A stretch of 7,205 bases of DNA from Pseudonocardiaceae bacterium. Its GTDB lineage: Bacteria > Actinomycetota > Actinomycetes > Mycobacteriales > Pseudonocardiaceae. The stretch spans positions 1 through 7,205 of the forward strand of contig JAICSB010000159.1 in the NCBI GenBank assembly GCA_025937115.1, given 5' to 3'. Under the pieces are notes generated by a model. It worked only from the letters and a program-made list of their open reading frames with translations. It ran no database searches and was not told the DNA's origin. Both the position numbers and the translations under genes were made by a program. Shown here piece after piece: positions 1 to 6,506 of the stretch (position 1 is the first letter of the stretch; every line of letters starts with the position of its first letter).

Positions 1-1020
1 GCGGCGGGTACACCGCGTCGGGCCGAGCTCGTTGCGACGAGTGCACATATACGAGGGCGCTCTGCCCCGGGATCCGGACATGTGGGTGCCGCATTTCTTA
101 CACACCACCAAGGCGCGCAACACATAAAACCGCGACGACCGATACGCATGCGCCGACGCCCGGTAGGCAGACCGGTCCTGAACTTCTGCCCAGGTGCCCC
201 GGTCGATGATCGCTGGCCAGTCCCCCTCACCGAACTCTTCCCCTCGAAACACCCGAATTCCGGTCACATGCCGCGACCGCAACATCCGGCGCACCGACGC
301 CGGGTGCCACAGGCCCCCACCCGCCGCAGGCTCCCCGCGCTCATTCAACGCCTCAGCGATCTCACGCGGGGTGGCACCGTCGAGATACCGAGCGAACATC
401 TCCCGAAGGACCTGCGCCTCCGTCTCGATGACGGTTCGCGCGTCCGCGGCGTACCCATACGGGCGCCGCGCGCTGGTATGCGGGCGGCCGTCTCGCGCCC
501 GGTCCTCCAGCGCATCCCGCAACCGCCGCGACGTGTCATCTGAGGACCGGCACGCGTGCGCCACCTCGATCCGCAGGAAAAACCGATCATCCGGATCGGA
601 CAGATCTCGACGGTTCGCCTGCCCGTGCAACGTGATGTCATGTTCATCGGACAGGGTCAGGAGTTCTTCTAGATCCCGGGGTTGGCGCATCAAACGATCC
701 GGGTGATACACAATCACATGCCCCACCCCACCCGCCCGGATCACGGTCAGCAACGCATCCCACCCCGGACGACTCCGGCGCCGCTGCCACGCCGAACGAT
801 TGTTATCCACAAACACACACCCCGGCGCGATGACCAACCCCAGCCGGTCGGCCACCTGTCGGCACAACCGCTCCTGGCGATCCACTCCAGTCTGATCCTC
901 ATCCCGAGCACTCGACACCCGGCAGTAGATCGCCGCCGGTTGACCCACCCACCCCGACGCCCCATCAACCCGCCCACTCCGACGAGCTACACCTTGTCTG
1001 TGACGCTCCATACCATCCAT
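1..1020 (-). CDS. Large serine recombinase / phage-type integrase, C-terminus beyond the left edge
   Basis: This minus-strand frame is open from an ATG at 1020 to the window edge (340 codons, no stop), so the gene is partial at its 3' end. The resolvase domain (about residues 29-140) begins AIYCRVSSARDEDQTGVDRQ. The Ser in the RVS motif (about residue 36) is the expected nucleophile, and the domain continues with VIVYHPDRLMRQPRDLEEL. A recombinase domain follows, with the RRPYGY motif, ATPREIAEALNERG, SVRRMLRSRHVTGI and IIDRGTWAEVQ. A zinc ribbon comes last, with Cys at 307, 310, 326 and 337. This order is that of large serine integrases, which use a transient phosphoserine link to DNA to integrate or excise phages and integrative elements. 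The missing part should be the coiled-coil/C-terminal region. The start is uncertain: ATG 1020, ATG 1011 or GTG 948 are all possible and none has a clear Shine-Dalgarno. The gene reads away from a truncated DUF222 gene, as an integrase next to its att site would. Family call is strong; which element it belongs to is inferred. Confidence 0.93.
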   Translation of the reverse strand, partial: MDGMERHRQGVARRSGRVDGASGWVGQPAAIYCRVSSARDEDQTGVDRQERLCRQVADRLGLVIAPGCVFVDNNRSAWQRRRSRPGWDALLTVIRAGGVGHVIVYHPDRLMRQPRDLEELLTLSDEHDITLHGQANRRDLSDPDDRFFLRIEVAHACRSSDDTSRRLRDALEDRARDGRPHTSARRPYGYAADARTVIETEAQVLREMFARYLDGATPREIAEALNERGEPAAGGGLWHPASVRRMLRSRHVTGIRVFRGEEFGEGDWPAIIDRGTWAEVQDRSAYRASAHAYRSSRFYVLRALVVCKKCGTHMSGSRGRAPSYMCTRRNELGPTRCTRR

Positions 1021-1050
1021 GCGACGTAGTGTACGAACAACCAATGAGCT
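1020..1050. other. Probable attachment-site junction (attL/attR) of an integrated element
   Basis: DUF222 coding similarity ends at about 1040, and the serine recombinase starts at 1020 in another frame on the same strand. The junction must therefore lie in a few tens of bases. Serine integrase genes commonly lie next to their att site and read away from it, as seen here. A small inverted repeat, CGTA-GTG-TACG, sits at 1025-1035, but its role is unknown. The exact crossover dinucleotide cannot be placed without the other end of the element or an intact copy of the target gene. Confidence 0.45.
1028..1033 (-). promoter_or_regulatory. Candidate -10 element for the recombinase, leaderless arrangement
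   Basis: The minus strand reads TACACT at 1033-1028, which fits the TANNNT consensus of actinobacterial -10 elements. Seven bases separate it from the ATG at 1020, so transcription would begin at or next to the start codon. That would explain the missing Shine-Dalgarno. The hexamer 17 bases upstream (TCACCG) is a poor -35. Leaderless genes are common in actinobacteria, but this site is a prediction only. Confidence 0.35.
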
Positions 1051-1520
1051 CGGTGATCACCCGCACCTGCGCCGGCCCGATCTCCCCGGCGGCCAGCGCC
1101 GCAGCGGTGTTCGGCAGCAACGCCGGCAGGATCTCACCGCCCAACGCGCGACGCGGGGCGAGTTGGCCAGCGTGGGCGACTCGGGCGCCGGCCTCCACTG
1201 GTGACAGGTTCAACATCCCGGCCAGGAGTTGTTTGGTGTTGCGGAACCTGGCGGTTACCGCGACGTCGCGAGATTCCAGTTCCGCGACGGTATCCAGCAT
1301 CACCGAATACACCATCCGCCACACTGATTCAATATCGCGGACGTGCGCCGGCGTCATCGCACTTGACGATCGCATGACGCCACTGGTTGAGAGAAGCGAC
1401 CATCGCCTGCCTCGGATCCAGCTGGGTCTCTATCACGGCACCATTGTCGCACCCACCCCTGACAATCTCGGGACTCCAAAGAGCCATCGATGAAAGAAAG
1501 TCAGTGACGCGACGAGCGGT

Positions 1521-1534
1521 CGATTGAGCAATCG
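1521..1534. repeat. Short inverted repeat downstream of the LAL regulator gene
   Basis: CGATTG-AG-CAATCG is a perfect 6-bp inverted repeat with a 2-base centre, 24 bases beyond the regulator's stop codon. As RNA it could form a 5-bp stem with a 4-base loop. It has no T-run on the minus strand, so it is a weak terminator candidate at best. The remainder of 1376-1557 shows no gene I can support. Confidence 0.25.
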
Positions 1535-1557
1535 GAGTTGCTACTCGCGGATCCGGG

Positions 1558-4323
1558 TCAGATGTCGTGTCGGCCGATCATCAGCTGGCGGCGGGAGTTG
1601 ATGCCGAGTTTGAGGTAGACCTGCACGAGGTGGTATTCGATGGTCTTGCTCGACAGGGATAGCTGGGCGGCGATGGCGTTGTTGGAGTGGCCCGCCGCGG
1701 CCAGCCGGGCGACGCGTTGCTCTTGGGCAGTCAACCGGGTGGGGTCTTCGCAGGTGCGGCCGCGACGGCCGCCGGCGACGGTGAGTTCGCCGTGGGCCTG
1801 GTCGGCTAGCCAGGTCGCCCCGCAGTACTCGGCGATCTTCAATGCTTGGGCCAGGTGGGGGCGGGCTCGCGCGCGTTGCCCGCGGCGGCGCAGGAATGAG
1901 CCGTAGCTCAGCAGCGTCTCGATGTGTTCCAGCGGCAGCTCGACCTGCTCATGCAGGGCCAGCCCGGCCAGGTGATGCTTCTCGGCGGTCTCGTGGTCGC
2001 CGTCGACCTCGGCCAGCATCGCTCGACCAGCGGCGGCGGCGATCCGGGGCCAGCGGCACGGCAGCCGCGCGGCACCGCGCTCCAACCAGTCGATCACCCG
2101 ACGGGCATCGGTCGGCCGCTCGCTGGCCAGGTAAGCAACCACGGCGTGGCGACCCCAGGGCACCGCGCACGGCTCGGCTATCCCCAGCCGGGTGGTCACC
2201 TGCTCGATCCGCGCGTACAGCTCACAAGCACCGGCCTGGTCCCCGGCATCGTGCAGGAGCTGGGCGCGCACGTGCCACAGATGCAACAGCGGATAGGACT
2301 GGCCTCGGGCTGTCGCGAGCTCCTCGGCGCGCTGACACAGATCCGCGCATTCGGTCAGCCGTCCGGTCAGCAGCAGGATCGGGGCGTGGCTGAAGCTGGC
2401 GAATCCTACGTGGTAGGGCATCAGCTCGGCCGATGCGGTGACTTGATCTGCTATGGCCTGGGCTTCCGACAACCGGCCCTGCCGGGTCGCGAACACCGCT
2501 TTGAGGCCTAGATACACGGCTGTAGCCCATGGGGCGCCGACCCGGTCGGCCGGGGCCAGGGCACGGGCCAGGAGGCGTTCGGCATCGGCGAAGCGCTCGG
2601 TGTGCAAGGCGGCGAGTGCTGGGAGACCCAGCGGTCCGAAGCCCCAGAGCAGATCGGTCAGCTCGGCCGATCCCGCCATCAGCTCCACAGCGGCGGCTTC
2701 GCAGGCTGCCACACCCGCAGGGTCCCCGCTCAGTATGGCAAGATACCCCCACGCTGCGGAGGCCTGGCAGCGTAGCGGCCCCGCGACGGTGCGGGTCAGC
2801 TCATAGGCCCGGGTCGCGAGCGGTAGCGAATGGGTCAGACCGACAGTTAAATAGGAGGTGACCGCGTCATCGAGCAGCACCTCGGCAACAGTGGTCTCGC
2901 TGCAGCAGGTTTCGGCCAGCGCGGCGGCTTCGGCGAACCGTTGGATGGCTTGCTCATGTGCGCCTGTGAAGAACAGTGCACGACCCAGCATCCGCAGGGT
3001 CCGCACCCGCTCATCGGGACCAAGATCGGTCCGGATACGTAGCCGCTCATACACCTGGATCGCCTTACCAGGCCGGCCGCTGACCTGGAGCGCTTCCCCC
3101 AGGGCAAACAGCAGCGCCGGGCTGGCCCGGTCTCCGGCCAGCCGGACCGCGGCACGCAAGTGTTCGACCGCGGTGCCCAGCGCCCCGGTCGCCAGCGCGG
3201 CCCGACCAGCCCGCTCAATCACCGTGATCGCAGCCGGGTCGCCAAGAAGCTCAGCCCGGATAGCATGCTCGGCGGCTTCGGCCTCCAACCCGTGCGCACA
3301 CAGCGCGCTGAAGGCCCGGGCGTGCTGCCGGACCCGCACCGGAGCCGCCAAGTCGTGGTACAGGCTCTGGCCGAACAGTGGATGCACAAATGCCGCGGTG
3401 GTCTCCGTCTCCGCGCGCACCAGCCCGCTACGGCACAGCGCCGACAGCGCCGCCTCGGCCTGCCGCTCATCCAGTCCGGCCACCTCCGTGGCCAGTGCCG
3501 GGCGAAACCTGGTACCCAGCACGCTGGCCGCCCGGGCCACTCGCAGCGCCTCCGGCGGCAGGCCCGCGAAGCGGGTCAACACGATCCCCTCCGCGCTGAC
3601 CGCTGCATCGGCCCCCATCAAGGCACAAGGCTGCGACCCGAGGGCGCTGGCAGACGCCGCGACCTGTTCCAACAGCAGCGGGTTGCCCGCACACAGCGCC
3701 GCCGCTCCTTCGGCCACGGTGTGGGTCACCGACCGACCCAGTCGGGTCGCCAGCACAACGGCCGAAGCCTCCGCGCTCAGCGGCGCCAACCGCTGCACTC
3801 TCGCATCACCGTCGTGGGCCAGGGCGCCGATCAGTTCATGCGCGGCCGGCGGCCATGGCCGCAACGTGCCCATCACCGCCACCGGCAATCCATCCAGTCG
3901 ACGGCACAGAAACGATAGCAAGGCCAGTGAGTCCGGATCGGCCCAATGCAGATCATCCAGGGCCAATAGCACCGGACCGGTGGTGTGCTCCAACCAACGC
4001 AGCACCGAATAGAAACGGGCCGCGCGCACTTCATTAGCCCCCGCGTCCCCCGGGGACCCGACTAGCTCGTGGTTGCCCACCGCACCCAGCGCCGCGGCCA
4101 GCACGCCGAATGGCAGCGAGGTTTCCATCATATCCCCGCGACCCAATCCCACCCGCACCGCAGGAGCCGCCAGCACCCTGGCCTGGGACAGGCTGGTCGT
4201 CTTACCCAGGCCGGCCTCCCCCACCACAAACAACGCCGCACCGCGCCCAGCCCGCGCTCCATCCAGAAGCCCGGTGATTGCGGCCAGGAGCGCCTCGCGC
4301 TCCAACGGCTGCCCACCATCCAC
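1558..4323 (-). CDS. LAL-type (MalT-like) LuxR-family transcriptional regulator with ATPase domain
   Basis: With the GTG at 4323 as start this is a 921-residue protein, a usual size for LAL regulators. An N-terminal AAA/STAND-type ATPase has Walker A GEAGLGKTT (35-43) and Walker B VLLALDD followed by LHWAD (118-129). The middle is a long alanine/leucine-rich helical array resembling TPR repeats, the usual ligand or partner surface. The C-terminus (864-912) is a LuxR/GerE HTH: LTAQEQRVARLAAAGHSNNA, then IAAQLSLSSKTIEYH and LGINSRRQL. Known relatives bind ATP and an effector, oligomerise and activate transcription; here neither effector nor targets can be seen. An upstream ATG at 4506 keeps the frame but would overlap the hemerythrin gene by 151 bases. 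GTG 4323 lies just before the conserved LEREALL segment, has a GGGGG tract about 10 bases upstream, and leaves a 32-base gap, so I prefer it. A rare TTA leucine codon lies at 2850-2848. The gene is probably co-transcribed with the hemerythrin gene. Confidence 0.92.
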   Translation of the reverse strand: MDGGQPLEREALLAAITGLLDGARAGRGAALFVVGEAGLGKTTSLSQARVLAAPAVRVGLGRGDMMETSLPFGVLAAALGAVGNHELVGSPGDAGANEVRAARFYSVLRWLEHTTGPVLLALDDLHWADPDSLALLSFLCRRLDGLPVAVMGTLRPWPPAAHELIGALAHDGDARVQRLAPLSAEASAVVLATRLGRSVTHTVAEGAAALCAGNPLLLEQVAASASALGSQPCALMGADAAVSAEGIVLTRFAGLPPEALRVARAASVLGTRFRPALATEVAGLDERQAEAALSALCRSGLVRAETETTAAFVHPLFGQSLYHDLAAPVRVRQHARAFSALCAHGLEAEAAEHAIRAELLGDPAAITVIERAGRAALATGALGTAVEHLRAAVRLAGDRASPALLFALGEALQVSGRPGKAIQVYERLRIRTDLGPDERVRTLRMLGRALFFTGAHEQAIQRFAEAAALAETCCSETTVAEVLLDDAVTSYLTVGLTHSLPLATRAYELTRTVAGPLRCQASAAWGYLAILSGDPAGVAACEAAAVELMAGSAELTDLLWGFGPLGLPALAALHTERFADAERLLARALAPADRVGAPWATAVYLGLKAVFATRQGRLSEAQAIADQVTASAELMPYHVGFASFSHAPILLLTGRLTECADLCQRAEELATARGQSYPLLHLWHVRAQLLHDAGDQAGACELYARIEQVTTRLGIAEPCAVPWGRHAVVAYLASERPTDARRVIDWLERGAARLPCRWPRIAAAAGRAMLAEVDGDHETAEKHHLAGLALHEQVELPLEHIETLLSYGSFLRRRGQRARARPHLAQALKIAEYCGATWLADQAHGELTVAGGRRGRTCEDPTRLTAQEQRVARLAAAGHSNNAIAAQLSLSSKTIEYHLVQVYLKLGINSRRQLMIGRHDI

Positions 4324-4355
4324 TGTGGCCGCACCCCCGCCGATCGTGCCCCCGC

Positions 4356-5012
4356 CTAGCGCGACGTCGGCGACTGCCCATGTCCCAGAGCTTCTTTGAC
4401 AGGCTGGGGATAGAGTCGGCGACGGCGTTTGGCATAGGCCGGGATCCAGAAGACCTGGGCCAGGATGCGCACCAGTCGCGGCAGCATCTGGCGCACCGGC
4501 GGCCACTCTTGGGAGGTAGCTTCGCTAGACACCCAGCCCAGCACGATCGGCATGTACCGGCGAGGGATCGACGCGAGCGCCCGCTCGCCGAACGCGTCCC
4601 ACTCCTCGGCGCTGATGTGTGCGCTGCTCAGCGGCAGGATTACCCGTTCCTCTTCGTCGAAGTGAGCGTTGATCGCCTCCTGTAGCTCGGCGAGGACGGT
4701 CGCGCGCATCGGCAGCGGTCGCGAGGTGTCCCCGGCCGTGGCGATCAGCGGGTCGAGCTGCGTGTGCTGGGTCTCTAGCCGATCTAGCGCGGGCGTGGCC
4801 GCTGGCGCTCGGTTCCGCAGGGTGGGCCACAGCCAACGATCTTCCTCGGCGTGGTGGTGGTGCAGCACGCTCAGCGTGACCGCGATCTGCTCCTCGATCA
4901 GCGCCTGGTGTCCGACGTCCCGGGAGTGACAGGCGGCTTCAGCGAGCCGGCCGTATTCCTGGCGCATGCACTTGTGGGCGAGTAGGAAACCGGTGAAATC
5001 GATCTCAGTCAT
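4356..5012 (-). CDS. Hemerythrin / HHE cation-binding domain protein
   Basis: This 218-residue protein has the histidine and acid spacing of the HHE four-helix bundle. His13 lies in FLLAHKCMRQEY, a histidine cluster 51-54 with Glu57/58 in LHHHHAEED, His83 in LETQHTQLD, and His117 with Glu121 in INAHFDEEERVILP. These are the likely ligands of a di-iron centre that binds O2 or reacts with NO or peroxide in the family. No signal peptide or membrane segment is evident, so it should be cytoplasmic. A C-terminal extension of about 70 residues (VFWIPAYAKRRRRLYP and following) is usual for actinobacterial HHE proteins. ATG 5012 has AGG six bases upstream, and that site lies inside a palindrome. The LAL regulator starts 32 bases after the stop, suggesting one transcript and perhaps a sensor-regulator pairing. 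The domain call is strong; the ligand is unknown. Confidence 0.93.
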   Translation of the reverse strand: MTEIDFTGFLLAHKCMRQEYGRLAEAACHSRDVGHQALIEEQIAVTLSVLHHHHAEEDRWLWPTLRNRAPAATPALDRLETQHTQLDPLIATAGDTSRPLPMRATVLAELQEAINAHFDEEERVILPLSSAHISAEEWDAFGERALASIPRRYMPIVLGWVSSEATSQEWPPVRQMLPRLVRILAQVFWIPAYAKRRRRLYPQPVKEALGHGQSPTSR

Positions 5013-5013
5013 G

Positions 5014-5023
5014 ATAGGCCTAT
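5014..5023. promoter_or_regulatory. Palindrome ATAGGCCTAT overlapping the hemerythrin ribosome-binding site
   Basis: This perfect 10-bp palindrome contains the AGG likely used as Shine-Dalgarno and ends one base before the hemerythrin ATG. Its place would suit an operator that blocks expression. It is short and could be chance. Confidence 0.3.
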
Positions 5024-5096
5024 TCGTTCGGTGTCAGATCTCGCGCACGTTCTGCGGCTCGTTACGCAAATACTGCGGGCGCCGGCGAAGGAGGTC

Positions 5097-5116
5097 TATC
5101 CCGTCTGGGGGGGATA
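5097..5116. promoter_or_regulatory. Dyad TATCCC-N8-GGGATA, candidate operator between divergent genes
   Basis: Two perfect 6-bp arms (5097-5102 and 5111-5116) flank an 8-base spacer, 20 bp in all, in the 160-base region between the divergent hemerythrin and GAF-LuxR genes. LuxR-type HTH dimers bind dyads of about this size. A second, longer-range pair, CCCGTC (5100-5105) and GACGGG (5131-5136), overlaps it. Which regulator, if any, binds here is unknown. Confidence 0.4.
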
Positions 5117-5136
5117 CCGTCGTCGCTGCTGACGGG

Positions 5137-5142
5137 TAGAGT
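5137..5142 (+). promoter_or_regulatory. Candidate -10 element for the GAF-LuxR gene
   Basis: TAGAGT fits TANNNT and lies 30 bases before the ATG at 5173. The dyad ends 20 bases upstream of it, so a bound protein would overlap the -35 zone. No good -35 hexamer is seen; GATACC at 5113-5118 is the closest by spacing. Weak prediction. Confidence 0.25.
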
Positions 5143-5172
5143 TGTGGCCAGGACAAACGGGGGAACCTGACC

Positions 5173-6270
5173 ATGCACAGCACTGCAGCGACCCGTACCC
5201 AGGAGCTGATGCTGAGGCTGTCACAGACCCGCCGCCGCGACACGCTCACCTTGCGCCAGGAGTTGATTTCGCTGCTGCGCCGGGCGCTGCCATTCGATTC
5301 CTGGTGTTGGGCGTTGGCCGATCCGGATAGCCAGCTGGTGTCGTCCGGGACCGGCGACAGCCCAGCCGCCGCCGATATAGGACGCTTCCTGGCCTTGGAA
5401 TACGGCGGCGTCGACCTGGACCGGCTACTCACGTTGGCCGACGGTGCTGGTCCGGCCATCGGGGTGCTCAGCCAGACGACCGCCGGTGACCTGCGCCGCA
5501 GCACCCGCTGGCGAGAGCTGTATCACCCTCACGGCATCGGCGACGAGCTGCGTCTTGCGCTGTTCGCCGACGGATACTGCTGGGGTTACCTGGAGCTGCT
5601 CCGCGACCGCACCGGTGGACACTTCACCACCGAGGAAGCCGAGTTCCTGCTCCGGCTAGCTGTGCCCATGGCCAAAGCCCTGCGGGCCGCGCTGACCTGC
5701 GTCAGCGCACCGACGACCGAGGTGCCGCCCGGCCCCGGCATCCTGATCCTCGATGCCCACAATGCAATCCAAGCCACCACCGCGGAGGCGGACCAGTGGC
5801 TGGCCCTGCTCCGTTCCTACGCCATCCCCGCCGAGGCGCTCTTCCCCGCCCCGACGCCGGTCCTTTCGGTGGCCGCCCGTTTGCGTTCCCTGCCCAGACA
5901 TTCCGGCGCAACCCCCACCGCTGCGCCGGCTGCCGCCAGAGTGCGGACCCGCACGCCGGTCGGCCACTGGCTGACCATCCACGCCTCCCACCTCACCGGG
6001 ATGACCGTCCCGCCGGGCACCGTCGCGGTCACCATCCAGCGCGCCCCACCCGCCGATGTCGCCGCCCTGGTCTTCCACGCCCACGGGCTCACTGTTCGGG
6101 AACGCCAGCTAGCGCGGCTGCTCCTCGACGGCCTGCCCAACACCGAAATCGCCCAACAACTGCACATCTCGATCTACACCGTCCGAGACCATGTCAAAGC
6201 GGTACTCGACAAACTCGGCGTACACAGCAAACGCGAACTCATCGCCAGCATTCTGAGCCAGCGTCTGTAA
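5173..6270 (+). CDS. LuxR-family transcriptional regulator with GAF-like and PAS-like sensor region
   Basis: The 365-residue product starts at ATG 5173, preceded by GGGGGA eight bases upstream; an in-frame TAG at 5137 excludes a much longer form. Residues about 34-172 resemble the GAF domain of actinobacterial LuxR regulators (RRALPFDSWCWALADPDS, YHPHGIGDELRLAL, GYLELLRD). Residues about 187-295 look PAS-like (ILILDAHNAIQATTAEADQW, VGHWLTIHASHL, VAVTIQRA). The LuxR/GerE HTH occupies 306-365: LTVRERQLARLLLDGLPNTE, then IAQQLHISIYTVRDHVKAVL and LGVHSKREL. It has no phosphoacceptor receiver domain, so a small molecule or partner protein is the likelier signal. It is divergent from the hemerythrin-LAL operon across a shared 160-base region, which makes it a candidate regulator of that operon and of itself. 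That role is inferred; the architecture is clear. Confidence 0.92.
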   Translation: MHSTAATRTQELMLRLSQTRRRDTLTLRQELISLLRRALPFDSWCWALADPDSQLVSSGTGDSPAAADIGRFLALEYGGVDLDRLLTLADGAGPAIGVLSQTTAGDLRRSTRWRELYHPHGIGDELRLALFADGYCWGYLELLRDRTGGHFTTEEAEFLLRLAVPMAKALRAALTCVSAPTTEVPPGPGILILDAHNAIQATTAEADQWLALLRSYAIPAEALFPAPTPVLSVAARLRSLPRHSGATPTAAPAAARVRTRTPVGHWLTIHASHLTGMTVPPGTVAVTIQRAPPADVAALVFHAHGLTVRERQLARLLLDGLPNTEIAQQLHISIYTVRDHVKAVLDKLGVHSKRELIASILSQRL

Positions 6271-6277
6271 GACGTCC

Positions 6278-6327
6278 GACCGGTGTGCTCTCGGTCTAGA
6301 TTCCTTCCTGTGAGGAGCCTGTGCTCC
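6278..6327 (+). terminator. Weak hairpins just after the GAF-LuxR stop codon
   Basis: GACCG (6278-6282) pairs with CGGTC (6292-6296) around a 9-base loop, followed by a T/C-rich stretch (TAGATTCCTTCCT). A second stem, GGAGC-CTGT-GCTCC, lies at 6314-6327. Both are short. The position eight bases after the stop suits a terminator, but the stems are weak. Confidence 0.3.
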
Positions 6328-6399
6328 GACGTGGACTTCGTCAGGCGCAACGTTGGCGAGCTAATCTACGATCTTCGTTGCCGGCGAGGGCACTCAACC

Positions 6400-6417
6400 C
6401 TGCGGACGGGACCGCAG
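6400..6417. terminator. Hairpin CTGCGG-N6-CCGCAG between convergent genes
   Basis: A perfect 6-bp GC-rich stem with a 6-base loop lies in the middle of the 236-base gap between the convergent GAF-LuxR and carboxylesterase genes. It has no T-run, so it could act in either direction only as an actinomycete-type, U-less terminator. I see no supportable gene in 6271-6506; the frames open there have no recognisable protein features. Confidence 0.25.
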
Positions 6418-6479
6418 ATCACCCGAGCCCTGCGGCGTACACCGGGACGGTGGGTCAGCTATTAGGGCGGAGCACGCCT

Positions 6480-6496
6480 GCGCGGCAGCCCCGCGC
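6480..6496 (-). terminator. GC-only hairpin 10 bases past the carboxylesterase stop
   Basis: GCGCGG (6480-6485) and CCGCGC (6491-6496) form a perfect 6-bp all-GC stem with a 5-base loop, just downstream of the esterase stop at 6507. Place and strength fit a factor-independent terminator lacking a U-tract, a form often proposed in actinomycetes. It is untested and such stems also arise by chance in DNA this rich in GC. Confidence 0.35.
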
Positions 6497-6506
6497 CGCA
6501 AGCCCG

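Larger units (their letters stand above)
965..1375 (-). pseudogene. Truncated DUF222 / 13E12-repeat family gene, 5' part only
   Basis: The frame encodes 136 residues, of which about 111 look like the N-terminal part of a DUF222 (13E12 repeat) protein. Typical stretches are VMLDTVAELESRD, ARFRNTKQLLAGMLNLSPVEAGARVAHA, LPALLPNTAAALAAGEIGPAQVRVIT. Intact members usually continue for several hundred residues and end in an HNH endonuclease domain, which is absent here. After VITELI (about 1043) the family pattern is lost. The last 25 or so codons read in the wrong frame through the start of the serine recombinase and stop at 965. The start is unsure: ATG 1375 and ATG 1357 lack a good ribosome-binding site, and an in-frame TAG lies at 1430-1432. 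I read this as a host gene broken by insertion of the element carrying the recombinase; simple decay is the alternative. Confidence 0.8.

Noticed and set aside
194..706. Plus-strand frame of 170 codons and other overlapping frames across 82-977
   Set aside because: They lie opposite or out of frame with the serine recombinase, whose motifs are unmistakable. Their products are Arg/Ser/Pro-rich, as expected of antisense frames in GC-rich DNA.
1343..1456. Short minus-strand peptide in another frame (contains AMVASLNQWRHAIVKCDD) just upstream of the DUF222 fragment, considered as a frameshifted DUF222 N-terminus
   Set aside because: It ends in TGA soon after entering the fragment, and I do not recognise it as part of the family; a frameshift cannot be shown without a homologue.
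1029..1493. Plus-strand frame of 154 codons across the DUF222 fragment
   Set aside because: It is antisense to clear DUF222 coding sequence and has no recognisable family pattern.
2858..4012. Long plus-strand frame of 384 codons opposite the LAL gene
   Set aside because: It is a Ser/Ala/Arg-rich antisense shadow. The minus-strand frame has Walker motifs and the LuxR HTH, while this one has no domain.
5034..5504. Minus-strand frame of 156 codons over the divergent promoter and the 5' part of the GAF-LuxR gene
   Set aside because: It is Ser/Arg-rich without motifs and lies opposite a well-supported gene with a good ribosome-binding site.
6283..6465. Plus-strand frame of 60 codons in the convergent gap, and the longer 6321-6824 frame
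   Set aside because: No recognisable motif or convincing ribosome-binding site is present; the longer frame runs antisense through the carboxylesterase.
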